Shown piece by piece: positions 34,274-43,917 of a DNA stretch of 64,000 bases. Origin of the DNA: Bacillus sp. FJAT-49711. GTDB taxonomy: Bacteria > Bacillota > Bacilli > Bacillales > Bacillaceae_C. Positions within the stretch are counted from its first letter, which is position 1, and each line of letters begins with the position of its first letter. Location: positions 1,204,840 to 1,268,839 of the forward strand of contig NZ_JAGYPL010000001.1 of assembly GCF_018343715.1 (NCBI RefSeq), read 5' to 3'. The notes below the pieces were generated by a model that saw nothing but the letters and a program-made list of their open reading frames with translations, was not told where the DNA came from and searched no databases. A program made the translations under genes and the position numbers.

Positions 34274-35327
34274 ATTCAGAAGTTTGTATAAAGTTTTGTG
34301 TGTAAAATTTTTGATAAACGCCGACACCTAATCTAGAAAAACTCCCATCTAAAAGTGCTTTTCGATGGCCTTCAGAATTTAACCATCCTTCCACCGCTGC
34401 CGGACCATCTATATATTCAGAAGCTATATTTTCTCCAGCAGAGTGATATTCGATATTACCTGCCTTTAATCGTTCTTCAAGTGTACCGAAAGTAGGAGAA
34501 TCATGTGAAAAATAATCATTTTCATACATATCTTTACTATGCTCAAATGCCACTTGCCCTACTTGCTCATCCCATTCTAGCTCTTCTAAGCCAAAACGAT
34601 TCCGAATAACATTCGTAATGTCAAATATTTGAAGCTCATTTCCTTTTTCGATCTCTCTCCATTCAGCTTCCTCAATTTCAGAAGGTGTAATCAAGTCTCC
34701 GCGGTATGCTAATTCATACGGACGCTGAGTAATTAAAGTTTTTTTATCAAAAAATCGAATGCTTGAAAGAGTACCTGTATATTTATCAATAGATAACTGT
34801 GCAAATATATCCCCTAGTTGTATTAAAGGTCGAATATTCAAATCTTCTTCAGAAAGCTCAAATCGATACGTACCTTTATCTTCAGATACCATAATTTCTG
34901 TTTCCAGCAACGTAGTGCGGTAAATATCTTCAATCGTCTCTCCAATCAAGTAAGGTGCCACATTTAACTGATTCCCGATAGCATATATAGTAACAACAGT
35001 ACCTTTTTCGACTCCAGCCTGCATATACGTTCCAGTAAAATTTTTATATATCCACCATTCATATCCATATGCAGATGGATCTTTTCTTTGGGGTTCACCG
35101 TAATCTTCAATGAAATCCTTTGCCGACTTTCCGATGTATACCGAAAGTCCTTCTTTGGGTCGATTTGTGTCGTCCATTATTTCATCATTTATTAAATGGT
35201 CTACCTTCGGAGGAGTTGCATTATTATAATCTTTTAAAGGTTCGTTCGTTCCTGAATCCGAATAAAAATATATCATTATAAAAAAAATAATTGCAGAAAT
35301 AACCATTGCACGAAATAACGTTCGCAG
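34272..35327 (-). CDS. ylbC: CAP-domain (SCP-like) extracellular protein YlbC
   Basis: The protein has one N-terminal membrane anchor (FRAMVISAIIFFIMIYFY), a CAP-associated N-terminal domain (YIGKSAKDFIEDYGEPQRK), and a C-terminal CAP/SCP-like domain with NVIRNRFGL, HSKDMYENDYFSHDSP, AGENIA and GHRKALLDG. Such domains occur in secreted proteins of spore formers (YkwD type). The frame opens at 35429, but a textbook AAAGGAGG sits 16-9 bases before a CTG at 35327, with no ATG, GTG or TTG at that distance. A CTG start is proposed; ATG 35396 or 35297 are alternatives. Confidence 0.82.
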   Translation of the reverse strand: MRTLFRAMVISAIIFFIMIYFYSDSGTNEPLKDYNNATPPKVDHLINDEIMDDTNRPKEGLSVYIGKSAKDFIEDYGEPQRKDPSAYGYEWWIYKNFTGTYMQAGVEKGTVVTIYAIGNQLNVAPYLIGETIEDIYRTTLLETEIMVSEDKGTYRFELSEEDLNIRPLIQLGDIFAQLSIDKYTGTLSSIRFFDKKTLITQRPYELAYRGDLITPSEIEEAEWREIEKGNELQIFDITNVIRNRFGLEELEWDEQVGQVAFEHSKDMYENDYFSHDSPTFGTLEERLKAGNIEYHSAGENIASEYIDGPAAVEGWLNSEGHRKALLDGSFSRLGVGVYQKFYTQNFIQTSE

Positions 35328-35438
35328 TACTATTCCTCCTTTCGCAACTTTTTTGTCTATAATAGCGGTTCTGTATGATTCACCACTTTTCATCATTATA
35401 ACATTTAATCTTTTGAGTACCACAGTCATGATATAAAA

Positions 35439-35460
35439 AAACCCTGAATATTCAGGGTTT
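35439..35460 (-). terminator. Terminator of ylbB
   Basis: A perfect palindrome AAACCCTGAATATTCAGGGTTT followed leftward by more T. It lies six bases past the ylbB stop. Confidence 0.9.
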
Positions 35461-35466
35461 CAAATG

Positions 35467-35901
35467 TTAATGGTATGCTTGGGGTTCATCAGGTTCCGAT
35501 ATTTCGGATAAGGCAACCTTCGCTTGATTATCTGTTAAATCTCTTACTGCAAAATCGGCTAATGCTACAATCCCAACTAATTTCCCATTTTCAACTACAG
35601 GCAGCCTGCGAATTTGTTCCTTAGCCATGATGCCTGCTGCTTCTTGTGTAGTTGTTTCTGGAGTAACTGTTACAAGATGACTGCTCATTATTTCTTCTAC
35701 CTTTGATGAGGGAGGATTTTTCTCTGCTATACATCGAAGGACAATATCTCTATCCGTTATTACACCTACAAGTTTATCATTATTGACGATCGGTATAACA
35801 CCTACATCGTCATCTTTCATTTTCACAGCAACTTCATATACATTGTCTTGTAAGGTACATGTTTGAACATCCGTCGTCATAATATCACGAATTTGTGTCA
35901 T
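35467..35901 (-). CDS. ylbB: CBS-domain protein YlbB
   Basis: A 144-residue protein made of two CBS domains (first MTTDVQTCTLQDNVYEVAV to GVITDRDI, second MSSHLVTVTPETTTQEAAG to GIVALADFAV), a fold that binds adenosine nucleotides and senses energy state. No other domain is attached, so it may regulate a partner. The ATG follows GGAGG. It lies alone behind a terminator. Confidence 0.93.
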   Translation of the reverse strand: MTQIRDIMTTDVQTCTLQDNVYEVAVKMKDDDVGVIPIVNNDKLVGVITDRDIVLRCIAEKNPPSSKVEEIMSSHLVTVTPETTTQEAAGIMAKEQIRRLPVVENGKLVGIVALADFAVRDLTDNQAKVALSEISEPDEPQAYH

Positions 35902-36154
35902 TTTTATAATCCTCCGATCAATTTATTATAATAAACGGGACCCTTGCACCATTTGTATAATCACCAAACCAAGGAAAGACTATGCATTTTATTTATTTTT
36001 GATTGAGAAAATAACCGTATTGAGTGCGTTAAACTATAACTTCATTTCGTTGCAACATAGTGATTTTTCGACTATTATTATACGTGAGGAATTTTATGAA
36101 AATTAGTGAATAGTGTCGTTCATCGACCTATAATAAAGTGGGAGGTAAGAACAA

Positions 36155-36514
36155 GTGAATTTTGAAAATACAGGTATTGAAACATTGACCCTCGATTTAA
36201 ATCGCTTGGATGAAGTAATGGAACATAACGGAATGATCCGGGCAGGTCAATGGGATTATGAGCGTGTTACATATGATTACAAATTCCAAATAAAAGAAGG
36301 AATTTACTATTTGCGAATACCAGGTTTTGCGGTTGAAGGAGATGTAGGCGCTTATGACGCTTATATTAAACTAATGACGCCAATTCTTGGGAAACATTAT
36401 TATCCTCATGGGGTTGAATATGGAGAGGATGAATATTTTCCGGAGCATTTAGTAAAGCAATGCAAAAAAATGATAACTCAAATATATGAAGAGGCGAAGG
36501 TATTCGCTGAGTAA
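36155..36514 (+). CDS. ylbA: YugN-like family protein YlbA
   Basis: A 119-residue acidic cytoplasmic protein of the YugN-like family, with GIETLTLDLNRLDEVMEHNG near the start and a Tyr-rich middle (YPHGVEYGEDEYFPEHLV). No function is known. The start is GTG at 36155 after GGGAGG. In B. subtilis ylbA lies next to ctaG; here an AI-2E transporter gene and ctaM lie between. Confidence 0.85.
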   Translation: MNFENTGIETLTLDLNRLDEVMEHNGMIRAGQWDYERVTYDYKFQIKEGIYYLRIPGFAVEGDVGAYDAYIKLMTPILGKHYYPHGVEYGEDEYFPEHLVKQCKKMITQIYEEAKVFAE

Positions 36515-36524
36515 TTTATACTAA

Positions 36525-36555
36525 GGGCACGGGCGTCAAGTTCGTGTCTTTTTTT
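36525..36555 (+). terminator. Terminator of ylbA
   Basis: GGCACG, an 11-base loop, CGTGTC, then seven T. The stem is short with one G-T pair. Confidence 0.65.
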
Positions 36556-36630
36556 ATATTGATTAGTTGTTCATTTATGTAAGAACCCATTATAATGTAT
36601 GAAATAGATTTATTTGAGAGGAGCTTCAAT

Positions 36631-37689
36631 TTGTCAGGTATTTCAAAGAGAATAATTATTATCGGTATGATACTTCTAGTTTTCATAGCCTTATTTTTTT
36701 ATTACATACTGCCAATATCCATCCCCCTAATTATTGCAATTATTACTGCATTAATGTTAGAGCCCCTTGTTAAATTGGTTCAATATAAATTAAAACTTAA
36801 AAGACAATTATCCATTATTATCGTCTTTACTCTCTTTACACTCATATTAGCTTTTGCCATATTTTTTATTATTACGAAAGCAATTTCCCAAGGTATCAAA
36901 TTAGTAGAAGAAGCTCCTGGATATATACAGGAATTAGCAGTTATGTGGAATCATTATGAAGAATATTTCAGCAACGCCGCACGTGACTTCCCGGAGGAAA
37001 TTGTAACCGCTATTACAGATGAAGTAAATAATTTTCTAGGATCCTTTATAACGAGTTTGAAAGAGCATTTTAAGATTGAAAATATAAGTGCATTCTTATC
37101 GTATATTCCAAATTATTTAGTAAGCTTTTTAGTTTATTTGATAGCATTATTTATGTTCATGATTGATTTACCTAAACTTAGAGCAGGAATTTACAAGTAT
37201 ATGACTGATAAAACATCAGAAAAAGTAAAATTTATGACATCCCGCCTCTCGTCCGTTTTCTTTGGTTTTTTTAAAGCTCAGTTTCTAGTAAGCTTAATTA
37301 TTATGGTTGCTGCCTTTATCGGGCTTATACTTATTGCCCCTAAGGTAGCCATCATTATGACACTAATCATTTGGATCATTGATCTTATCCCCATTATTGG
37401 ATCAATTGTCATTTTAGCACCGTGGTCATTATATCATTTTTTCACAGGCGACATCGCATTTGGATCTAAGCTTGCTATTTTAGCCGTAATATTACTCGTT
37501 ATTAGAAGAACTGTAGAGCCTAAGGTGATGGGACAGCATATGGGTCTATCTCCGCTCGCAACGTTGATTTCTATGTTCCTTGGACTGAAATTGGTCGGGG
37601 TACTTGGATTAATTATTGGCCCTACCATACTCATAGTATTTAAATCGGCGAAGGAAGCTGGCTTAATTAAGCTGAATTTTAAAATTTGA
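36631..37689 (+). CDS. AI-2E family transporter (YtvI-like membrane protein)
   Basis: A 352-residue polytopic protein of the PerM/AI-2E exporter family: about seven membrane segments in a 2+1+4 layout, with IPIIGSIVILAPWSLYHF and GQHMGLSPLATLISMFLGLKL, the C-terminal signature. Relatives include YtvI of B. subtilis, a sporulation membrane protein, and sodium/proton antiporters, so autoinducer transport should not be assumed. The TTG at 36631 is eight bases after GAGAGGAG; the frame extends 12 codons upstream without support. Confidence 0.85.
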   Translation: MSGISKRIIIIGMILLVFIALFFYYILPISIPLIIAIITALMLEPLVKLVQYKLKLKRQLSIIIVFTLFTLILAFAIFFIITKAISQGIKLVEEAPGYIQELAVMWNHYEEYFSNAARDFPEEIVTAITDEVNNFLGSFITSLKEHFKIENISAFLSYIPNYLVSFLVYLIALFMFMIDLPKLRAGIYKYMTDKTSEKVKFMTSRLSSVFFGFFKAQFLVSLIIMVAAFIGLILIAPKVAIIMTLIIWIIDLIPIIGSIVILAPWSLYHFFTGDIAFGSKLAILAVILLVIRRTVEPKVMGQHMGLSPLATLISMFLGLKLVGVLGLIIGPTILIVFKSAKEAGLIKLNFKI

Positions 37690-37726
37690 ATAGGCTGTAT
37701 TTTTATAGAACCCCCAAAAGTTGAAA

Positions 37727-37762
37727 GGAGAAAAACTCATGTTTTTCTCCTCTTGTTTTTTT
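37727..37762 (+). terminator. Terminator of the AI-2E family gene
   Basis: GGAGAAAAAC, loop TCAT, GTTTTTCTCC, then TCTTGTTTTTTT: a 10-bp stem and strong T-run. The remaining gap to 37980 has no gene; at 37925-37973 GGGC.GTCT and AGAC.GCCC pair round an inner GTCAG/CTGAC stem, with TTTTT on the plus side, a possible second or bidirectional terminator. Confidence 0.88.
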
Positions 37763-37980
37763 CATTCTCATTTTTCATGTTGCGGCTATATAGACGTAAG
37801 CCATTTACTGGCATATGGGTTGCAGTGAGCAAGGAAAATGATTCCCGTTCGGAGCAACATATTATATTCTTCACATCTTTGGTCGGGTTTGTCGATCTAT
37901 TTTATACCTATATACAAAAGGAAGAGGGCAGTCTCAGAACGTCAGATATCACTGACTTTCCAGACCGCCCTTTTTATATT

Positions 37981-38442
37981 TCATATCCCTAGAATTGCTT
38001 TTATAAGTGAAGTTGTAGTTCCACCTTTATAAATCACATAAAGCAATAAATAAACAATGACACCTGTGAAGCCTGTAAAGAACCAAATAACACTTGTAAA
38101 AGGTCCAAGCTTTTTGTGGATAGAAAGTTTATTTTTATATCCTGTTACTAAAGAAATAATGCCTAATACCGCACCAATGGTAGCAAGCGTAACGTGAAAA
38201 ATTAAAAATATCGTATAAAATAGTTTATACTCATCTGGCCCACCAAAAGAAGTGTTTCCGATAAAAATGGTTCTACTGGAATAAATGATGAAAAAGATTA
38301 ATGCAAATAACCCAGCTAGTGTCATAACCTTTTGATGACCTTCAATATCACGTTTTCTTATTTTACTCCATCCTATTGCTACGAGTATAGCACTAATAAC
38401 TATACAAACCGTACTTATAGTCGGCAAAATTGGAACTATCAT
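37981..38442 (-). CDS. ctaM: Cytochrome oxidase assembly protein CtaM (DUF420)
   Basis: CtaM is a four-helix membrane protein needed in Staphylococcus for maturation of heme-copper oxidases. The 153-residue product has about four membrane segments and the family motif KIRKRDIEGHQKVM near residue 30, followed by GPFTSVIWFFTGFTGVIVY. It is 64 bp after ctaG, next to the caa3 oxidase genes, which supports the role. The ATG follows AGGGG. A GCTATCTAA/TTAGATAGC hairpin lies between it and ctaG. Confidence 0.88.
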   Translation of the reverse strand: MIVPILPTISTVCIVISAILVAIGWSKIRKRDIEGHQKVMTLAGLFALIFFIIYSSRTIFIGNTSFGGPDEYKLFYTIFLIFHVTLATIGAVLGIISLVTGYKNKLSIHKKLGPFTSVIWFFTGFTGVIVYLLLYVIYKGGTTTSLIKAILGI

Positions 38443-38505
38443 ATTATAAAATCAATCCCCTAAAATTTTTATGTATTTGCTATCTAAAAGCATTAGATAG
38501 CCGTA

Positions 38506-39417
38506 TTAGTCTACAGGGTGTGGGTTATTTTGAAGCAATGGAGCCTCATCAATTTTTTCCGCATCCTCTTGTTCCTTTTTAAACCATTCAAACAGTACTT
38601 TTATAAGAATAGTACCTAATACAATCTCTTGAATAATTTTCATAAGCACTCCACCGAGCTGCTGGTCCTCTCTTGCAGGCATATTTGTAAATAATTCGGG
38701 ACCGCTTATAGATAATCCCGATAATGTACTTCCCGGCACGCAGAGAGCCATTGCTTTCATCCACATTTCACCATCAGTATATGTCGCGTACATCGCAACA
38801 GGAGCAAAGATGATGAGTCCACATGCAGGAGTTAACAATACTCCATCTCCGATTATATAACCAAGTTTCTTTAAGCCATGAAGCTGATGATGTCCTGGCA
38901 ATTTATTTATTAGCGGCCACCATAGGAATATGGCGAAAATAAATAATATAATCGTATAGACAGCATGTATGAAGATATTCATTTTCACAGCATCCATAAC
39001 TAAAGGAATGTGATAAACCGAAAACAATCCATTAAATAAGACTAACGCAATTAAGGGCTTAGTAAAAAATTTAAAGATTCCTTTAATAAATGGCAAATCG
39101 ATAATTCTTACCCATATCCAGTTTGGAATACTCAGAATAAGAATTGGAGGAATAATCAAATATAAAAAAGCCATTTGCACCATATGGAATGTAAACATAA
39201 TATGAGCAAGCAAATCTACGGGCGATCCTTTTGTCGTATAAAGAAGAGCCATTGCAAGTAGAAAAAGAATTGCCTGACTAGTTTTAAGGGGTTCACTATC
39301 TTTAATTTTATGGCGCAGCTTTACCGCAATAAAAAAATAGCCCACTGTTAGTAATAATATAAATACAATAAAATAAGGACTCCACAGTGCCCGGAATCCA
39401 AAAATACTTAAAGGCAT
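38506..39417 (-). CDS. ctaG: Cytochrome c oxidase assembly factor CtaG (caa3 type)
   Basis: CtaG of Bacillus is a polytopic membrane protein needed to form active caa3 oxidase, thought to help copper insertion. The 303-residue product has about seven membrane segments, with histidines in AHIMFTFHMVQMAFLY and LPGHHQLHG, and the C-terminal REDQQLGGVLMKI. It follows ctaF across a 460-bp gap that holds a terminator and a repeat, so it has its own promoter. Unrelated to the mitochondrial Cox11-type CtaG despite the name. Confidence 0.93.
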   Translation of the reverse strand: MPLSIFGFRALWSPYFIVFILLLTVGYFFIAVKLRHKIKDSEPLKTSQAILFLLAMALLYTTKGSPVDLLAHIMFTFHMVQMAFLYLIIPPILILSIPNWIWVRIIDLPFIKGIFKFFTKPLIALVLFNGLFSVYHIPLVMDAVKMNIFIHAVYTIILFIFAIFLWWPLINKLPGHHQLHGLKKLGYIIGDGVLLTPACGLIIFAPVAMYATYTDGEMWMKAMALCVPGSTLSGLSISGPELFTNMPAREDQQLGGVLMKIIQEIVLGTILIKVLFEWFKKEQEDAEKIDEAPLLQNNPHPVD

Positions 39418-39642
39418 AATTCCTTCACCTCATTAATTGGATTAAATCCTACTTATTATTATACTTTTTTACCATACATACTTCAACGAAGGCAAATGAC
39501 AAGTTCATGAACAATATTGGTATTATAATGAAAACATAGGGAGAGTCTCTCAAAAATATCATAAATTGAGACATCGAATACGAGGGATTATACCTTTTTT
39601 TGTATAATGGTGTTAAGAGCTTATGTAAATTTTTATAGCAAA

Positions 39643-39741
39643 AAGGCGCTGCTACTCCTGCGGGAGCACGGAACTCGGTAGATCCTACAGGCAGCTTGCA
39701 CAGAGGAGGTTCTGCACCGAAGGCTAGGCGCGCAAATCAAC
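39643..39741 (+). repeat. Intergenic repeat, one-ended copy
   Basis: A GC-rich block with CTACTCCTGCGGGAGCACGG and AGAGGAGGTTCTGCACCG that ends AATCAAC at 39735-39741 but lacks the opening GTTGATT. It looks like a shortened or diverged member of the family at 2.26 kb. The rest of the 39418-39880 gap is AT-rich and should hold the ctaG promoter (not resolved). Confidence 0.6.
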
Positions 39742-39814
39742 AACAAAGTTTAAAATAAAGCTTTTTCAGTTCCCTCATATTAAGGCGAGGAATTCTCTCG
39801 ATAAATCATTCAAA

Positions 39815-39872
39815 AGAAAAGGGCTGAACCCTAAAAGTCGTTTTTAACGATCTATTGGGTCAGCCTCTTTTA
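39815..39872 (-). terminator. Terminator of the ctaCDEF operon
   Basis: GAGGCTGACCC, a long AT-rich loop with an inner stem, GGGTTCAGCCC, then TTTTCTTTTG on the minus strand. It starts about ten bases past the ctaF stop. Confidence 0.85.
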
Positions 39873-39880
39873 ATACTTTT

Positions 39881-40213
39881 TTAAATCCAGACAATTGTCA
39901 TGAAGGCTAGTATTGTGGCAAAACCAATAATAACGCCTCCGTATATAAATAACTGTGGTGCCTCGTGACCTTTATTGCTCATATGCATGAAATAATACAG
40001 TTGGAAAATTACTTGTACTATCGCTAGCAATAATATAACGGGAACGACGAACCATTTGCCAAAGTCAGCTAAAACAGCGCCAAATGCTACTAATGTCAAG
40101 AATATAGAGATTGCAAAAGAAATGACTTGGTGACGCATTTCCTCTCTATTTCTTCTCCGACGATATTCATAATCTACTCTGGCATTACCAGAATTAATTT
40201 GTTGGTTTTCCAT
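39881..40213 (-). CDS. ctaF: Cytochrome caa3 oxidase subunit IV
   Basis: Subunit IV of the caa3 heme-copper oxidase, a small three-helix membrane protein. The 110 residues have a polar N-terminus (RRRRNREEMRHQ), three membrane segments, and the family segment LAIVQVIFQLYYFMHMSNKGHE. It is six bp after ctaE, in the ctaCDEF operon. No cofactor is bound by this subunit. Confidence 0.94.
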   Translation of the reverse strand: MENQQINSGNARVDYEYRRRRNREEMRHQVISFAISIFLTLVAFGAVLADFGKWFVVPVILLLAIVQVIFQLYYFMHMSNKGHEAPQLFIYGGVIIGFATILAFMTIVWI

Positions 40214-40219
40214 TTTTTA

Positions 40220-40846
40220 TCACACCATCCCCATTAAATATACGACAGTGAAAATAAATACCCATACAACGTCGATAAAGTGCCAGTAAAGACTAGCGAC
40301 ATAAAACTTCGGTGCATTATAAAGGCTTAATCCCCTTTTGGAATTTCGCACCATTAGAGCGATGATCCAACTAAGTCCGAAAACTACGTGTCCACCATGG
40401 AATCCAACAAGCGTATAAAAAGCCGAACTAAATGCACTATGAGTGTAGCCAAACCCTAGTCCATGAGTATAATGATAAAATTCATATATCTCAAATCCAA
40501 GGAAAGTTAAACCTAGTAAAACTGTAATTAACAACCACGCCTGCATTTTTTTAAAGTGGTAGTTTTTCATATGATACATTGCATAAACGCTAGTGATTGA
40601 GCTTGTTAAAAGAACCATCGTCATAATAAAAGCTAATGGCAGCTCGAATAAATCTGTTGAAACAAGATCCCCTTGCTTTGGTACTTTATCTTTAAGTGCA
40701 AGATAAGTGGCAAAGAAGGATGCGAATAAAACAGTCTCTCCTCCAAGGAAGAACCAGAAACCCAAAAATTTGTTTTTACCTTCTAAGGTTGCTTTTTCGG
40801 GTGCCTCAGGCCATGTTTTTGGTGTGAATTGTTCTTCAACATGCAT
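40220..40846 (-). CDS. ctaE: Cytochrome caa3 oxidase subunit III
   Basis: Subunit III of the caa3 oxidase, with five membrane segments. The 208-residue product shows the family features GFWFFLGGETVLFASFFATYL near residue 30, TLVGFHGGHVVFGL and the C-terminal YWHFIDVVWVFIFTVVYL. The ATG overlaps the ctaD stop (TAATG), so translation is coupled. Confidence 0.96.
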   Translation of the reverse strand: MHVEEQFTPKTWPEAPEKATLEGKNKFLGFWFFLGGETVLFASFFATYLALKDKVPKQGDLVSTDLFELPLAFIMTMVLLTSSITSVYAMYHMKNYHFKKMQAWLLITVLLGLTFLGFEIYEFYHYTHGLGFGYTHSAFSSAFYTLVGFHGGHVVFGLSWIIALMVRNSKRGLSLYNAPKFYVASLYWHFIDVVWVFIFTVVYLMGMV

Positions 40847-42714
40847 TATGCCCTAACCCCCTTATCTTTATCATTCATTAATTCCGACTTTGGAATATGG
40901 AATCCATGATCATCTTTTAAAGATCTAAGTAGCATAGAACCAAACGCTACTACTAGCCCGATGATTAAGACTGCAAGTCCCCATGGCTTTTCGACACGAT
41001 AAATACAGCCAAATGAAGCGATAAAGAATCCTAATGAAATAAATACTGGAAGAATAGAACCATTCGGCATATGAATATCTCCCACTGGTTCAGCAGGTGT
41101 AATTTCTTTTTTGCCTTCCATCTTTTCAATCCAATATGTGTCTACACCACGAACAAATGGTAATTGTTTAAAGTTATAAAACGGCGGTGGTGAAGGAAGT
41201 GCCCATTCGAGTGTTCTTCCATCTTCCCAAGGATCGTTGCCGACTTTTACATTTTTTACTGAGGTAATAACAATATTATACAGAAGGACAATAACACCTA
41301 ATGCCATAAATCCGGCACCAATGGAACTAACAAGGTTCCCTATATCTAATCCTTGTCCTGGGAGATATGTTGCGATTCTACGAGGCATTCCCATTAATCC
41401 CAAGAAATGCTGGATAAAGAAAGTTAAATGGAATCCAACGACGAAAAGTGCCCATGTAATCTTTCCAAGCGTCTCATTAAGCATTGTGCCAAATGCTTTT
41501 GGCCAATAGAAATGAGTACCCGCCAATATCGCAAAAACAACTCCCCCAACAATAACATAGTGAAAGTGGGCTACAACAAAATATGTGTCATGGAATTGAT
41601 AGTCAGCCGGGGCCGTAGCAACCATGATACCTGTAACTCCACCCATTACGAATGATGGGATAAATGCAGCAGCGTAAAGCATTGGGGTTGTAAATTTAAG
41701 ACTTCCACCCCACATCGTAAATAACCAGTTAAAAATTTTAATACCCGTTGGTACTCCAATCGCAAACGATGCTACAGCAAAAATGGCATTTGCAATATTT
41801 CCCATACCAACTGTTAGCATATGGTGAGCCCAAACCATAAATCCAAGGAAACCGATCAATACAGTAGCGAACACCATTGAAGAATATCCGAATAATCGTT
41901 TTCTTGAAAAAGTAGAGAAAATTTCAGAGAAAATACCAAAAGCAGGCAATACCAAAATATAAACTTCAGGGTGACCAAAAATCCAGAAAAAATGTTCCCA
42001 AATAATTGTGTTCCCACCTGCTGCCACATTAAAGAAGTTTGCTCCAAACATTCTATCGAATGTGAGAAGGAATAAACCAACAGTAAGTGGAGGGAAAGCA
42101 AAAAGAATTAATGCAGATGCAACAAAAGTTGTCCATGAGAACATTGGCATACGCATATAAGTCATACCTGGAGCACGCATATTAATAATGGTTACAAGGA
42201 AGTTAATACCACCCATTAACGTACCAAATCCAGATATTTGTATTCCTAGTGCATAGAAGTCAATCCCGTGGGTTTTTGATTCAAGTGACAAGGATGCATA
42301 GGATGTCCAGCCTGCATCAGGCGCTCCACCTAAGAACCATGAAACGTTTAAAAGTAATCCTCCAAAGAAGAATAACCAAAAACCTAATGAGTTCAGAAAT
42401 GGGAAAGCAACGTCACGTGCACCTATCTGAAGCGGCATGATCAAGTTCATAAAACCTATTAATATCGGCATGGCAGCAAGGAAAATCATTGTTACACCAT
42501 GCATAGTAAGCATTTCGTTAAAGAGTCCAGCACTAACAAAACCACTATCCGGAACTGCTAGTTGAATACGAATAATCATCGCTTCGATTCCACCTAGCAA
42601 GAAGAAAAATCCACCTGCTGCAATATATAATATCGCAATCTTCTTATGGTCCACAGTCGTCATAAAATCCCATACTGTGGCACCGAAGCCTCTTTTTTGA
42701 GCAATACTACTCAC
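40846..42714 (-). CDS. ctaD: Cytochrome caa3 oxidase subunit I
   Basis: Subunit I is the catalytic core that binds low-spin heme, heme a3 and CuB and pumps protons. At 622 residues it equals the B. subtilis length. Copper and heme ligands are seen in MLTMHGVTMIF, WIFGHPEVYILVLPAFG (with the cross-linked His-Tyr), WAHHMLTVG and HFHYVIVGG. The GTG at 42714 is used since GAAGGAGG lies just before it; the frame runs nine codons further. It lies 27 bp after ctaC. Confidence 0.97.
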   Translation of the reverse strand: MSSIAQKRGFGATVWDFMTTVDHKKIAILYIAAGGFFFLLGGIEAMIIRIQLAVPDSGFVSAGLFNEMLTMHGVTMIFLAAMPILIGFMNLIMPLQIGARDVAFPFLNSLGFWLFFFGGLLLNVSWFLGGAPDAGWTSYASLSLESKTHGIDFYALGIQISGFGTLMGGINFLVTIINMRAPGMTYMRMPMFSWTTFVASALILFAFPPLTVGLFLLTFDRMFGANFFNVAAGGNTIIWEHFFWIFGHPEVYILVLPAFGIFSEIFSTFSRKRLFGYSSMVFATVLIGFLGFMVWAHHMLTVGMGNIANAIFAVASFAIGVPTGIKIFNWLFTMWGGSLKFTTPMLYAAAFIPSFVMGGVTGIMVATAPADYQFHDTYFVVAHFHYVIVGGVVFAILAGTHFYWPKAFGTMLNETLGKITWALFVVGFHLTFFIQHFLGLMGMPRRIATYLPGQGLDIGNLVSSIGAGFMALGVIVLLYNIVITSVKNVKVGNDPWEDGRTLEWALPSPPPFYNFKQLPFVRGVDTYWIEKMEGKKEITPAEPVGDIHMPNGSILPVFISLGFFIASFGCIYRVEKPWGLAVLIIGLVVAFGSMLLRSLKDDHGFHIPKSELMNDKDKGVRA

Positions 42715-42741
42715 ATTTAAACCTCCTTCGTTTTGGAGCAA

Positions 42742-43827
42742 TTATTTATTTTGTACCTTTAGCTCCATTAAATATGCTGCGAGAGCATCCAAATCATCGT
42801 TACTAATTTGCCCTTCATTAAAGACAGGCATTTTATTTCCTGGTTTAATCGTATCGGATTCTCTAATCCATCTTTTCAGTTCTTCTTCATTATGATCTAA
42901 AATACCAGCAATTCTTTCTCTTTCTCCGAAGTTTGCAAGATTTGGCGCAATTCTCCCTGCTGCTGGAGCTTCATTACTTGGATCAATTGCGTGGCAAGAG
43001 AGACAGCTGTTGTTAAATACCTCTTCACCTTTTCTAGCTAAATCAGTTGTTGGAGCAGGTGCTTTAGCACCTTTCATATCAGCAACCCATTGGTCAAATT
43101 CACCTTTTGGCACAGCCTTTACTTTGAAATCCATGTAAGCATGGGATGGTCCGCAAAGCTCGGCACATTTACCATAAAATATCTCACCGACCTCAGTAGC
43201 TTTATCTTGATCTACAGAAAGATAAAATTTATTAATGTTATCAGGATTCGTGTCAAGCTTTCCACCTAAAGGAGGAATCCAGAATGAGTGTTTAATATCA
43301 GCGGATGTTAATCTAAAATAAACTTTTTCATCTGTAGGTATTACTAGATCCTGGCTCGTCACAATTCCTAAATCAGGATATTCAAATTCCCACCAGTATA
43401 GATGTGCACGAACATCCACAACTAATACTTCTGGGTTGCCATCTGCATCCTTCCTATCAATCGCGGAAACATCCCCTTGTTTAAAGGTAATAGCGACAGT
43501 CGGAACAGCAAGAACGATTAGCAAAATGATAGGAATAACCGTCCATACGATTTCTAATACGTGGCTTCCTTCAACTTGTTTAGGAATTTTATGTTCATTT
43601 TCTTTTGTACGGCGAAAGCGAACGAGTACGTAGACAAAAATCACACACACTACAATAATAACTAATGTCATAATGCCTAAGCTGAACATGATGAGATCAT
43701 ATTGTTCTTTCGCAACTTCACCAGCTGGTGTCAGAGCAGACAAGTACGGCTTTCCGCAACCAGAAAGAACAAGCGCCAATATCGCAAAAACTGACAATAG
43801 ACGCCCTTTTTGCAACCATTGTTTCAT
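42742..43827 (-). CDS. ctaC: Cytochrome caa3 oxidase subunit II with fused cytochrome c
   Basis: Subunit II takes electrons from cytochrome c through the CuA site. The 361-residue lipoprotein has the lipobox VLSGC, two membrane segments, the CuA motif CAELCGPSHAYM, and a C-terminal cytochrome c domain with the heme site CLSCH and a distal Met in GNKMPVF. That fused domain defines the caa3 type. The ATG at 43827 is chosen because GAGGGG lies before it; an upstream ATG at 43851 has no ribosome site. Confidence 0.96.
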   Translation of the reverse strand: MKQWLQKGRLLSVFAILALVLSGCGKPYLSALTPAGEVAKEQYDLIMFSLGIMTLVIIVVCVIFVYVLVRFRRTKENEHKIPKQVEGSHVLEIVWTVIPIILLIVLAVPTVAITFKQGDVSAIDRKDADGNPEVLVVDVRAHLYWWEFEYPDLGIVTSQDLVIPTDEKVYFRLTSADIKHSFWIPPLGGKLDTNPDNINKFYLSVDQDKATEVGEIFYGKCAELCGPSHAYMDFKVKAVPKGEFDQWVADMKGAKAPAPTTDLARKGEEVFNNSCLSCHAIDPSNEAPAAGRIAPNLANFGERERIAGILDHNEEELKRWIRESDTIKPGNKMPVFNEGQISNDDLDALAAYLMELKVQNK

Positions 43828-43917
43828 AGTTAATTTAAACCCCTCTTTCATAAAATGTCTTCATGGTCACACGACCAAGTCTTCAGTATTTGGATTTCTA
43901 ATTAAGAAAGAATTCCC

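Noticed and set aside
37741-38032. Two overlapping plus-strand frames after the AI-2E gene
   Set aside because: Start inside the terminator hairpin and lack ribosome sites.
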